A stretch of 64,000 nucleotides of DNA from Leuctra nigra (taxonomy: Eukaryota; Arthropoda; Insecta; Plecoptera; Leuctridae): NCBI GenBank assembly GCA_934045905.1, contig OW203762.1:3534001-3598000 (forward strand), in the 5' to 3' direction. Made by a program: the position numbers and the translations under genes. A model generated the notes under the pieces. The model saw only the letters and a program-made list of their open reading frames with translations, made no database searches and was not told the DNA's origin. Positions 20,443-32,815 of this stretch are shown here, one piece after another (position 1 is the first letter of the stretch; each line of letters opens with the position of its first letter).

Positions 20443-23400
20443 CTTACTTATAGTTACGCAGTTCTGTCTGTGTGTCAGGAACGCCTGCGCGCGCATCCTC
20501 TCAATTTCGCGCGCACACTCTCTATGTTGTATTTAAAATTAAAATGGTCGACGTTACATTGCCCAAATCATGTCCAAAATACATCTTCTGCTCTTTGTGC
20601 ATAAATAAATAACTGAAACTTACCTAAATGGCAATCCTTATCCCTTTGTGTTTATAAGAAATGTATTTTAACACAGAATAACTGTCCAAATCTTTACATT
20701 ATATTTAAAACGGCACTATTTTGTATTTAAAATGGTGGCCTTTCATTGCCAATCGTGTCTAAAAATACGTCTTTTGCCTTCGCAAAGTAAAGAAATAACC
20801 ATAACTTACCTAAAACGTAATCCTTATCCCTTTGAGTGTGTAAAAAATCTACTATAACACATAATAACCGTTCAAAAGAGCCATTACATATAGAAAACTT
20901 CTTCACGCTAAGAAACGTCAAAGTGTAATTTTTTTAAATTTTCATTTCCTGTGTATTTTAGAGGGCCATGAAAACCAAACAAAGCCGATAGATTTTTAAC
21001 ATTGGCCTCAAGATACAATTTGCAAACGATCAAACGTATTATTTTCTTCCTACATTTAATCAACACGGCTCTGTAACCCTCAAACCAACTAAACCGACGA
21101 AGTTTTTAAATAATGTTGTTAGATTAATCATTTTCAGTCGTTTCTTATTTCGTAGAGTGGTCTGTATTATTGAGTCATGCATTGACAACGAATTCATGTT
21201 GCTGTTGGTAAAGTATGAAGCACCAATGTTTAAGTTTTACATTGTCAACTGAATATCTATACCTTAATTAGAGGTAGATGGGCTGAAGTCCATTTTAATA
21301 TTCTTGAAGTGAGCTCAGAGAACTGTATTTCTGACATCAACCAATCATTTGTAATGGTGACATGAGATTTTGTAAGAGAATACTTCAATATACCTAACGT
21401 TATTTGTTAACAGTGAAACGGTACTTGATAGAGCTTGATTACAATCCAAAATTATGCACCGCAAAATCAAACAAATTTACTTCCGCCCTACATCTGAGGA
21501 ACGTATATAATGAAACCGTAGATACCATGTAATAGCATCACAAATGAAGAAAAGGTCGTGGGCATGAGGTCACGGTATCAACGTAATGTATATATATAAT
21601 ATATTTTTTACGGCGCATACATTGTTTTTCTTCTTATTTTTACTTAGTACGAATACCTACTTGGTGTAAATTTGGAAACTTATATGAAATTGTTTCATCA
21701 TAATAAGTATGATCAAATTGCTTTTCTTCGTTCCTCATGTTAACGTATTCTGTTAAGATTGGGTCATCAACGACGTCAAGTGTATTAACGACGCACACTC
21801 TGCTGACAAATATTGCTGTCGTTTTATATTTACGCATACCTCACTGGTGCACATTTGTCATGTTTTACATGACGGGACCCTCTATTTTTAATAGTTTACC
21901 TCAAAATTTAAGGAATTTCGATACATACAATTGTATAAAAAAAGAAATTAAGATGTGGTTATTTACTAGGAATGTTTTTGGTTGAACGGGTATTGATCCA
22001 GTTACCTAATGATGACTAATTTTTGAATATGGATTGTTTCAATATATGTCTGAATATACTATAATATTCTAATACTAATATTGAATATGTCTGTGTGTCA
22101 GGAACGCCTGCGCGCGCATCCTCTCAATTTCGCGCGCACACTCTCTATGTTGTATTTAAAATTAAAATGGTCGACGTTACATTGCCCAAATCATGTCCAA
22201 AATACATCTTCTGCTCTTTGTGCATAAATAAATAACTGAAACTTACCTAAATGGCAATCCTTATCCCTTTGTGTTTATAAGAAATGTATTTTAACACAGA
22301 ATAACTGTCCAAATCTTTACATTATATTTAAAACGGCACTATTTTGTATTTAAAATGGTGGCCTTTCATTGCCAATCGTGTCTAAAAATACGTCTTTTGC
22401 CTTCGCAAAGTAAAGAAATAACCATAACTTACCTAAAACGTAATCCTTATCCCTTTGAGTGTGTAAAAAATCTACTATAACACATAATAACCGTTCAAAA
22501 GAGCCATTACATATAGAAAACTTCTTCACGCTAAGAAACGTCAAAGTGTAATTTTTTTAAATTTTCATTTCCTGTGTATTTTAGAGGGCCATGAAAACCA
22601 AACAAAGCCGATAGATTTTTAACATTGGCCTCAAGATACAATTTGCAAACGAACAAACGTATTATTTTCTTCCTACATTTAATCAACACGGCTCTGTAAC
22701 CCTCAAACCAACTAAACCGACGAAGTTTTTAAATAATGTTGTTAGATTAATCATTTTCAGTCGTTTCTTATTTCGTAGAGTGGTCTGTATTATTGAGTCA
22801 TGCATTGACAACAATATTACACAACAAATATTGACAACAATAACTGTATTTCTGACATCAACCAATCATTTGTAATGGTGACATGAGATTTTGTAAGAGA
22901 ATACTTCAATATACCTAACGTTATTTGTTAACAGTGAAACGGTACTTGATAGAGCTTGATTACAATCCAAAATTATGCACCGCAAAATCAAACAAATTTA
23001 CTTCCGCCCTACATCTGAGGAACGTATATAATGAAACCGTAGATACCATGTAATAGCATCACAAATGAAGAAAAGGTCGTGGGCATGAGGTCACGGTATC
23101 AACGTAATGTATATATATAATATATTTTTTACGGCGCATACATTGTTTTTCTTCTTATTTTTACTTAGTACGAATACCTACTTGGTGTAAATTTGGAAAC
23201 TTATATGAAATTGTTTCATCATAATAAGTATGATCAAATTGCTTTTCTTCGTTCCTCATGTTAACGTATTCTGTTAAGATTGGGTCATCAACGACGTCAA
23301 GTGTATTAACGACGCACACTCTGCTGACAAATATTGCTGTCGTTTTATATTTACGCATACCTCACTGGTGCACATTTGTCATGTTTTACATGACGGGACC

Positions 23401-25085
23401 CTCTATTTTTAATAGTTTACCTCAAAATTTAAGGAATTTCGATACATACAATTGTATAAAAAAAGAAATTAAGATGTGGTTATTTACTAGGAATGTTTTT
23501 GGTTGAACGGGTATTGATCCAGTTACCTAATGATGACTAATTTTTGAATATGGATTGTTTCAATATATGTCTGAATATACTATAATATTCTAATACTAAT
23601 ATTGAATATGTCTGTGTGTCAGGAACGCCTGCGCGCGCATCCTCTCAATTTCGCGCGCACACTCTCTATGTTGTATTTAAAATTAAAATGGTCGACGTTA
23701 CATTGCCCAAATCATGTCCAAAATACATCTTCTGCTCTTTGTGCATAAATAAATAACTGAAACTTACCTAAATGGCAATCCTTATCCCTTTGTGTTTATA
23801 AGAAATGTATTTTAACACAGAATAACTGTCCAAATCTTTACATTATATTTAAAACGGCACTATTTTGTATTTAAAATGGTGGCCTTTCATTGCCAATCGT
23901 GTCTAAAAATACGTCTTTTGCCTTCGCAAAGTAAAGAAATAACCATAACTTACCTAAAACGTAATCCTTATCCCTTTGAGTGTGTAAAAAATCTACTATA
24001 ACACATAATAACCGTTCAAAAGAGCCATTACATATAGAAAACTTCTTCACGCTAAGAAACGTCAAAGTGTAATTTTTTTAAATTTTCATTTCCTGTGTAT
24101 TTTAGAGGGCCATGAAAACCAAACAAAGCCGATAGATTTTTAACATTGGCCTCAAGATACAATTTGCAAACGAACAAACGTATTATTTTCTTCCTACATT
24201 TAATCAACACGGCTCTGTAACCCTCAAACCAACTAAACCGACGAAGTTTTTAAATAATGTTGTTAGATTAATCATTTTCAGTCGTTTCTTATTTCGTAGA
24301 GTGGTCTGTATTATTGAGTCATGCATTGACAACAATATTACACAACAAATATTGACAACAATAACTGTATTTCTGACATCAACCAATCATTTGTAATGGT
24401 GACATGAGATTTTGTAAGAGAATACTTCAATATACCTAACGTTATTTGTTAACAGTGAAACGGTACTTGATAGAGCTTGATTACAATCCAAAATTATGCA
24501 CCGCAAAATCAAACAAATTTACTTCCGCCCTACATCTGAGGAACGTATATAATGAAACCGTAGATACCATGTAATAGCATCACAAATGAAGAAAAGGTCG
24601 TGGGCATGAGGTCACGGTATCAACGTAATGTATATATATAATATATTTTTTACGGCGCATACATTGTTTTTCTTCTTATTTTTACTTAGTACGAATACTT
24701 GGTGTAAATTTGGAAACTTATATGAAATTGTTTCATCATAATAAGTATGATCAAATTGCTTTTCTTCGTTCCTCATGTTAACGTATTCTGCTAAGATTGG
24801 GTCATCAACGACGTCAAGTGTATTAACGACGCACACTCTGCTGACAAATATTGCTGTCGTTTTATATTTACGCATACCTCACTGGTGCACATTTGTCATG
24901 TTTTACATGACGGGACCCTCTATTTTTAATAGTTTACCTCAAAATTTAAGGAATTTCGATACATACAATTGTATAAAAAAAGAAATTAAGATGTGGTTAT
25001 TTACTAGGAATGTTTTTGGTTGAACGGGTATTGATCCAGTTACCTAATGATGACTAATTTTTGAATATGGATTGTTTCAATATGT
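20443..25085 (+). repeat. Tandem triplication of rolling-circle-like element plus LINE piece
   Basis: Three units begin at 20443, 22090 and 23611. Spacing is 1,623 bp then exactly 1,521 bp from the common word tctgtgtgtcagg. Each holds the family 2 element, ending with the CATGAC hairpin and GGGACCCTCTA, followed by about 200 bp of LINE 3' coding sequence. Units B and C are almost identical; unit A differs mainly by an extra segment near 21190-21330. The junctions A/B and B/C share a 46-bp filler (atgtctgaatatactata...) and lack the first 24 bases of the element. The 60-82 codon frames that recur in each unit are not genes. Confidence 0.8.
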
Positions 25086-27640
25086 ATTACTTCCTTATTT
25101 CTACTAGGCTGTTAAATCTGATGTTACTTTATTGTTTACGCACTTGGTCATTTTTATTGTTTCTGTATGCTTATTGTTTATTTACATTATTTTGTCTCCC
25201 ACAGACTAGCCTTTTGGCTATGTGGGATAGTTTGTAGATTTGTGTATTTATTGTATTGTGTATAATTGTGTGCAATAAAAAAAAAAAAAAAAAAAAAAAC
25301 TTTTTTACTTTTTTAACATACTTTCTTTGATTCATTTCGATCCGAAATTAATCTGTTAATAACATATCAAAATGTTGCCAAAATTATTAAAACATGAGTG
25401 GGCAAATGAATCTGTCAAATAGTTTCAATGGGCGATTTTTATTTTTGAGTGCAAAGTCTAAGATTAAACCAATTTCCTAAATCACCACTATTAATAACAA
25501 AAGGTTTTTTGATGTGAAACGATACAGAACAATGCCTTATAAAACATATCTTAAGTTCTCCAAATTTTGGTAAGGTGGGTTGAGCCAAATTGCAAAATTT
25601 TGCAAAAACTCATTGTTGTCATTATCAAATTATATCAACTTAGTCGAGTAGCATATCAAATTAAAGCTTATAAGTACAACAAATTAAAACAAATATGACC
25701 ATTAAAAAGGTCATCTAAAGGTCATGAGAGGCCAAAACGTGGTAAAAGTTTACATTATTAAGTGTCCAAGGACAATTGCCATAATGTTATCGTTAATAAA
25801 AGTAAATGACATACTTTTTGACACCAATCGCTCCAAAATTAAATAGTTAATAACATGTAAAAAATTCACTAAAATTCGATTACCGTGGGTGAGCCAATTA
25901 ATTTTTAATTCAATTTCAAAATTGTGATATTTTGTTGAAGGAAAAATCTAATGTATAGTATAAAATAATAAATAATCGTTCTGAATATGTATAATTATAT
26001 TTAAATATGAAGAAAAGAATATAAGTGGACAAACACTACCACATTTAATGTAAAAACCAACGTATATGTATATTCAGAACGATTATCCATTATTTTACAC
26101 TATACGTTCGATTTTTCCTTCACCAAAATATCGCAATTTTGAAATTAAATTAAAAATTAATTGGCTCACCCACGGTGAACGAATTTGGATGAATTTTTAT
26201 ATGTTACACACTATTTAATTTTGGATCGATTAGTGTCAAAAAGTATATTATTTACTTTTATTAACGATAACATAATGGCAATTGTCCTTGGACACTTAAT
26301 AATGTAACATTTTATCACGTTTTGGCCTCTCATGACATTTGGATGACCTTTTCATGGTCATATTTGTTTTAATTTGTTGTACTCATCATAAGCTTTCATT
26401 TGATATGCTACTCGACTAGGTTGATATAATTTGATAATTTAATAATGACAACAATGAGCTTTTGCAAAATTTTGCAAATTGGCCCAATCCGCCTTACGAA
26501 AATTTGGAGAGATATGTTTTAGAGGGCATTGTTCTGTATCGTTTCACATCAAAAAACTTTTTGTTGTCAATAGTGGTGATTTAGGAAATTGGTTTAATCT
26601 TAAACTTTGCACTCAAAAATAAAAATCGCCCATTGAAACTATTTGACAGATTCATTTGCCCACTCATGTTTATATAATTTTGGCAAAATTTTGATATGTT
26701 ATTAACAGATTAATTTCGGATAGATTTGTGTAAAAAAGTATGTCATTATCTTTATTCGGGATGAAGATATCACATTTGTCCTGGAACCCTTCAGAAATGA
26801 GATTTGACATAATTGTATGTGTCATGTGACATGATTTTTAATAATTGTACTAAACATAAGCTAAATAATTTGATATGCTACTCGACTAGGTTGATATAAT
26901 TTAATTGTTTGACATTGACAACAATGACTTTTTGATAAATTGGGCATTTTGACCCACCCACCCTAATCAAATTTCGGATAACTTTTGATATGTTATAGAG
27001 GGCATTTTTATGAATCGATTATCATCAAAAAACCTTCTGTTGCAATTACTGATGGGTCAAAGTGTTTATACTCTGGACTATTGCCCGCAGAACATTTTTT
27101 GGATTTTAGAACACTTTAAATAATGAATCTAAGGACGTTAAAACAGTGCCATTTTCTCACTGTAATCTCACTGTAACGACGCTGTTATCACATCAATTGC
27201 CTATATAGGGATGTCTAACCCGCGAGAATGAAGGTGTTAAAAGGCTTTAGACTTCCAGCAAGGCTTTCATACACTTTTATAGTGATACAAGTTACCACAT
27301 TTTCATGTTACCTACTTTGTACCGATAGTTTCTGTATGAATCTATCAATTTTATTATAATTTGGAATTTAATTGACGCCGCGGCGCCCCCTGGAAGACGC
27401 GCTATAGGCTATGGCCTAATTAGAATAAACCACAACCCTGAGAACCCCCCCCCCCCCCCCCCGTACAACAGCTATACACCACGGTTCTTCGCGCCTCTAA
27501 AATTGAAATATATCCCTTTTGACTTCAAGTTGAATATAGCTTATAATAATTTAAACCTATACGAAGCTTGAGTCACCATGTCGTCGGCGATTGACAGTTT
27601 GTCCAAGAGAATAAGAGATATTCAATATGATCCTATAGAG

Positions 27641-28287
27641 CAGTTGTACGATGTTTGCAGCCCGTGGGACTAATTTTTGTGGCCCCCTCAGTTGATGTTT
27701 CAAATACCTATTTATTCACAAAATGTGACCACTGAAAAAATAATATTTAAAAAAATCTCATTTCATTTGAGACATCATTTGAGAGGTGTCATGTTAGGAT
27801 CCACGCATCAGGCTGAAAATACGAGATAATCTATTTAAATGCAACTTCGTAGGCTACTTGTTGCAACGAAAATTAAGCTTTACCAATTCCGAAAATTGTA
27901 AAAAGTATACATTTTTGGCGTGTGAAATATTATTCGATTCGTTTCATAGTAAACAAAAGACACTGAATGAACCAGACACGTAGGATCACTAATACATTTT
28001 CTTAAGTTCTAATAAAAGAAACGCCCTGCGGGGCAACAATTGGAGGGTAGTTTGCTTCAGTTTGTGCAATTTAGAACCCCAGAAACACATTTAAATGGTT
28101 AAAATCTAAAAAAAGCCCTGCGGGGCTAAGACTGAGGGGCTTCCCCCCCCTGATAATAGTAGTTCCTGCGCGCCTGGAATGAACCTACCTGATCACGTGA
28201 GCATTATTGTAATTAAAAAAATGCGGCTCTCCCACAAAAGCAAATTAGTATTATTGGCCCGCAAGTCAAAAAGGTTGAGTACCACTG
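27641..28287 (+). mobile_element. hAT-type MITE, complete copy
   Basis: Ends CAGTTGTACGATG and the inverse of CAGTGGTACTCAACC (28273-28287), with 8-bp flanks ctatagag (27633-27640) and ctctagag (28288-28295), 7 of 8 identical, as expected of a hAT. 647 bp, non-coding, same family as 1741-2245. It sits in intron 2 of the Tc1-type transposase, between the foldback element and exon 2. Confidence 0.8.
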
Positions 28288-28467
28288 CTCTAGAGTTATC
28301 AGCGGAGAACAATTCAAATCATAATGGACAATAAATATTTTAGTTTTTGGATAAGATACGAACTTGACTTGAAGCCGATTATCGAAAAAACAATATCATT
28401 ATCCTAGCGATATTATCGATACTATCGTTTGACACGGTCCTATTTTACATATGAGAATCTTTATTAC

Positions 28468-29011
28468 CTGCTGGAAGCGGATATTTCCGTGCGGGTAGAG
28501 TATCCTCACCGACGGCACCATGACATCACGGAGGATGTCACGGTACTGCTCGCCGGTGAGTCTTCGATCTACCCGCCACAGAGCGCCGCCGCCTTCCTTC
28601 GACATCCATCCCCACGCGCAGACGGAGAATCGGCCGCTCTTCTGATGTTGTGCCACATTCTGCGGGTTGTAGCGTTCGCCCTTCTGCCGGTACACGAGGA
28701 CTGGCCCGTCGTTTGACGAAGAGAACGTTTTTTCGTCTGAAAAAACTACTCTGGACCAGTCCTCGTGTGCGTGGACCGCAGCGAAAGCCATGCGGTCGAC
28801 GCATTGGTTGTCCGTGAGGACCTCTTTGCGAGCTGCGTGACGGGACCGCAGGCCAGCGTCACGTAGTCTATTGATGACTGTCTGGCTACATCCGGGGAAG
28901 TTGGTGTTGTCCTTGAGTTTGGGCGCGTCGGAGAATGGACTCGCTTCCGACGCAGCCACGAGAGCAGCGTCTTGTGCAGCCGTCGACACTCTTGGAGGTC
29001 CAGATCCGGGT
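28468..29011 (-). CDS. Tc1-type transposase, exon 2
   Basis: 181 codons plus one base, between an acceptor (TTATTAG then ACCCGG) at 29011 and a donor (CAGCAG then GTAATA) at 28468. It holds the basic linker (RRPGSGPPR, like the GRPR motif of Tc1), the second DNA-binding part (TVINRLRDAGLRSRHAARK) and the first catalytic Asp in VVFSDEKTF. It is GC-rich and fully open. Intron 2 below it spans 18536-28467 and is filled with transposons. Confidence 0.75.
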
Positions 29012-29144
29012 CTAATAAAAATTTCACACCAAAATAGTTTAGAATTAAATTATTAACAATTAATGAAAATAATGATATACCTATTATTTGTGTTTATGAC
29101 ACTCTTTTCACGCCTAATATCTTGTTATCGGTAATGACATTTAC

Positions 29145-29305
29145 CTGCGGTTGACATTCCCCGTGTCGGTGTATTGTTGCCACCACCTATAGGCCGTCAT
29201 TTTTGGGACACCATACTGTTCACCCGCTTGCCTGGGTAGCATTCCGCCGGACTCGATAAGACCTATAACTTTTTGTTTGATTGAAATATCCCAATGGGCG
29301 GGCAT
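29145..29305 (-). CDS. Tc1-type transposase, exon 1
   Basis: Starts at the ATG of MPAHWDIS and codes the N-terminal helix-turn-helix (KQKVIGLIESGG ... MTAYRWWQQY). The donor CGCAG then GTAAATG is at 29145. Exons 1, 2 and 3 total 1,014 nt, that is 337 residues and a stop, the usual Tc1 size, and all phases agree. The complete spliced frame is intact, which is unusual for a transposon with a 9.9 kb intron. Whether that intron is still spliced out cannot be seen from sequence. Confidence 0.7.
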
Positions 29306-29329
29306 GTTGACTGCTTTGAGTCTCAATCG

Positions 29330-31910
29330 ACTGTGATTTGGATTTGTCTTGTCGTTGTTTGAGTGTGTTTGTTGATAATGATAAATGATTCACTCATTCT
29401 CAATTATAGGTATATTTGTTAATGATATACAAGCGCTCGGCCGTTTTAGAAAATGAGATAGAAAAATTATTTCATGAGTGGTTGTAACTTTGATAGGATG
29501 TTCACATGATCAGATTGAATGTATATTAGAAGCAACTTTTAATTTTTGCTTATTGAATTGTTAATTAGGCGCTGGTTATTCAACAAAACCGCTCAAAACT
29601 GTGAAATTTCCGATACGTTTGGAGACCATACCCATTAACCAATTGATCGCAAATTTTAATCATGATTAGATAAAAGACAAACTTAGTGTTATCACTTAGC
29701 ACATTTTTAAATTTAAATTTCATACGGCACCCATTCAGACGAGAACATACACAATTTTTCACCGAAGATCAACAAATTATAACTATAATTAACGAAGCAA
29801 AAATTTAAAAATTTAGTAAGGGATAACCCTAAGTTGATCTTTTATCTAATCACGATTAAAATTTCAAATCAATTTGTCTACCTACTTTGTCGCCAATTGT
29901 ATCCGAAAAAGTGCCTGCAAAACGCGGTAAAATCGCTCCCGCTTGCACCACCGTATTTCAGTGACTGATCAATCCATTACACAACACTATTTGATTTTTG
30001 GTCGAAACTTAGGATATTCCATCGTGACCATAAATATAAAATACGAAATTGACAAACCTCTTCACCAAGAGCTGGGAGATTTATTATCTGTCCAAAGACA
30101 CCACTAAATGAGGACTTCATCGAAGAACCCGTAGAGGTCACTTCTGACGCCACAGTGAAAATATGGAATAATATCATAGTCAAATGTTTTTCGTGTATGC
30201 TAAGGAACACCTCTGCTAAATTTTGCATATTATATTATGGTATTATTATAACATGACGGTATCCATAAGTGAATAAAATGTTGAATTTTTGGCCTATTAA
30301 CCACATAAACCGCACCAATTAGGTTTTAATTAGTGTAATTACCACTCGCAAGACATTTTCATCTTAATTCAAAAAAGGAGACTAAAAAATATCATAAGAA
30401 TACGATTTTTAGAATTGGACTCAAATTACCCCAAAATGACCATAATGTGGAATTTTCGGAAAATTTAATTGTTTAAGTAACTTATAGGCAGTCCTCACAA
30501 AAAAAGTTAAATAACTAACTAATTATGAAGATGTATGTAATATGGAGGCCAGAGGTCACGACTGACCCCAAGGGTAAAATCTCGAATGACATAATAACCA
30601 AACCGATTTTATATGTCCTAATTAACATCAACACCAAATTTAATGCTTTTATCACAACATGAAAAATCATTGCTCTTAGCCGCTCAACTACACAGGAAAA
30701 ATTTCTAAATAACATACACTTTATAAATAATTTTCATTTTTCTTTCTACTTATCCCAAATCAAATAGCAATGGTGAACAACGGTAGTGACAGCCTGATAG
30801 GTGGCAGGTCTAACGAGAAAATAATGGTTGCGGGATTGCGGGGGTCCTTTAATACATCATCGAAATTAGGAAAAGTTGGGAAGACAATAATCAAATGCAT
30901 CAAAGGAGCAGTGATAATTTCTTTGACATTTCTCTGAACAATTTCACAAATATATCAAAACATAGGCGTGTCAGTAAAACGTCAATAACAGTCTCTTGAA
31001 GTCCTTGACCGATTTGTCTGAAAATTTCAAGAAACTCCTGAGACGCCTTATAGAACGTCCACGAGTGAGTATTCATCAGATTTTGTCACTTTTTATAGAA
31101 AATGTTTAGAATTCATTATTTATCTTTTAATTTTTATTATGTAATAGTTAAAGTTACTTATGACAGTACTCCAACTGTTCAATACATCATACTATTTAAA
31201 AAATCCCTAATTTTAAACTTTTGAAAAAAATAATTCAAAGCTTGAAAAAGAAATTATATTAGATAAATATATTAATATAAGCTACATCCATGACTGCATA
31301 TACGCTACTTTTGACAATCTTCAAAATATCTAATATATTTAGTCTTGAAAAGGTATTTATTTATTTAGCAAGTCACAAGACTAATAAACTATTGGTCGTA
31401 CAGTATTTTTGAACGTGCCATTGAACTCGGAAGCGTTTCCGAAGCGTTTAAGAACATTTTCTTCAGATATTCATTCATCGTTACAATAAGAAGTCACTTT
31501 ATTGTTACTTTTAAGGGTGGAAAGCACTGGTGTGTCCAAGGGGGAATTGACGCCCCCGCCACCCTTTGGTGCATTTAATCATCGCTGTTATTTCTATTCT
31601 TGAAATGTTATAAGAAGAATACGAAAACATTCATTTTACATTCTAATTGAACTGTTGACTTAGACCCATTTAAATAACATTAGACTTATTATGTTGATTT
31701 TTCAATTGTAAGTAATACTAATTGATATGGGGAAAACAGTTTGTTCCTTTCCGAATTTTATTATTTTGTTACGTAGGATTGACAGTCGAGTCGATATATA
31801 TTAGTGTGACATTTCCGAATTGGTTATAAAAAGAGGTTCTAGATAACATCTCTGGTTATACCTAGCACATCATCCTTGGATACATCACATATTTATGTAA
31901 AACGTCCAAA
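29330..31910. other. Interior of the Tc1-type element, no gene recognised
   Basis: AT-rich. A weak inverted repeat (29641-29697 with 29825-29880, around ttttaatcatgattagataaaag) is visible. The 60-80 codon frames here have no features I recognise. A short GC-rich patch lies at 31515-31570. Confidence 0.4.
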
Positions 31911-32815
31911 GCTATGGTATTTCTCTCAACTGTTTGGACTTGATCATGAATTGAATTATGTAAAGTATATTTTGTAAACTGACGCTGAAAATAACAAGTA
32001 AATTTCTGTGTCCTTTAAAATAGAAACCAAGTTGACTCATAGTTGTCTGAAATTGTAATGAGTATGTTGTAAACAATTTTATTGATTATCACATTAGTGT
32101 TTTCAGTTATAAATTCTTTAATTTTGGAAATAAAAGTGCAAACTATATACATTTTCTGTTGCTCTGTAGATATTATGCCATCATCTTTCATCGGAAAGTG
32201 CATAATACAAATTTGTGGATATTATTTTGTATTTGCATGTGACATAACATTTCAATCTTGGCTATTTCACATGATTTTTGTGTTAGCTGATAAGACAGTT
32301 TGCTGGCGTTGTAAAGAATTTAATTTAATATAATGTTCTAGTAGAAAGCTTCATTACATCAATGATTTAAATATGATTTTTTTGAATAGCTAATAAATGT
32401 TACTTTTAGAAATACTACATACGAACATTTTGGAAATAGCAGTGAAATTCAATCACGGTAAACCACGGCGAGGACAGTTCGAGCATTGAATCGATCGAGG
32501 ATCTTCTGCAGGTAGCAGTTATTGACATCGTTATCTATTTTAGTTCACCTCACCCCACTCCACCGAGAAAACAACTCGGCAGAATCCACCCCAGTTATTA
32601 CCAAGTGCAAGCGAGACTCTACTACTAGTGAGTGAGAGGCCCGACAACCGCTTGTCAATCTTTCTTCTCACTCGCACAACAACCTCTCGTCAATCTTTCT
32701 TCTCACTCGCACAGCAACTATCGCGCTCTCTCACTCTACAGGGTACCTATTAAAATTGTTTACGGTAAAAGGACTTAGCCGCAAAACGGAGTACCATTTA
32801 TTATTTGGGGGAGTG
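31911..32815 (-). repeat. Right 905-bp terminal inverted repeat
   Basis: Inverse partner of 16549-17453, same length. The inner boundary is sharp: ccatagc is shared, then the two sides differ. The outer boundary is GAGTG followed by TA. Confidence 0.8.

Larger units (their letters stand above)
19339..25300 (+). mobile_element. 5'-truncated LINE (CR1/Jockey-like), interrupted
   Basis: The LINE begins inside the RT domain and ends with aataaa and a poly-A run at 25278-25299. It interrupts the left arm of the foldback element: foldback sequence stops at about 19338 and resumes at about 25316. Its ORF is broken at 20442 by a rolling-circle-like element that was then tandemly repeated; the C-terminal LINE codons reappear after each repeat (IFNSLPQNLRNF). 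The true 3' part (25086-25300) occurs once. Confidence 0.7.
18967..27081. mobile_element. Large foldback element, split by a LINE
   Basis: The left arm (18967-19338 plus about 25316-25995) is the inverse of the right arm (about 26065-27081), with a loop of about 70 bp near 26030. The outer ends read TAGTCCAGAGT and its inverse, with TA at 18967-18968 and 27080-27081, as for a TA-targeting DNA element. Without the LINE the unit is about 2.1 kb of almost pure palindrome. Single-arm relatives lie at 1-125 and 895-1095. Arms differ by scattered substitutions and indels. It lies in intron 2 of the Tc1-type transposase gene. Confidence 0.7.
16549..32815 (-). mobile_element. Large Tc1/mariner-type transposon with 905-bp TIRs
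   Basis: Near-identical 905-bp inverted repeats (16549-17453 and 31911-32815) bound 16,267 bp and are flanked by TA on both sides (16547-16548, 32816-32817). The termini start CACTCCCCCAAATAATAAAT. Between them lies a minus-strand, three-exon Tc1-type transposase (18227-29305). TA target, CACT terminus and transposase type all agree, so I read this as one transposon whose size comes from later insertions into intron 2 (hAT MITE at 27.6 kb, foldback plus LINE at 19.0-27.1 kb). Without those it would be roughly 7.5 kb. The interior outside the transposase shows no other gene. The equal arm length without indels suggests the element is young or the arms were homogenised. Confidence 0.7.

Noticed and set aside
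20727..24065. Repeated 64-codon minus-strand frame in the tandem units
   Set aside because: Conserved only because the units are recent copies; the fourth copy at 13.4 kb does not keep it as a supported gene.
28429..29056. Other-frame ORFs over the transposase exons
   Set aside because: Shadows caused by the high GC content of the transposase coding sequence.
16549..32815. Polinton/Maverick or related large virus-like element
   Set aside because: Size and TIR length would fit, but there is no DNA polymerase B, integrase, capsid or ATPase frame, and the flanks are TA rather than a 6-bp duplication.
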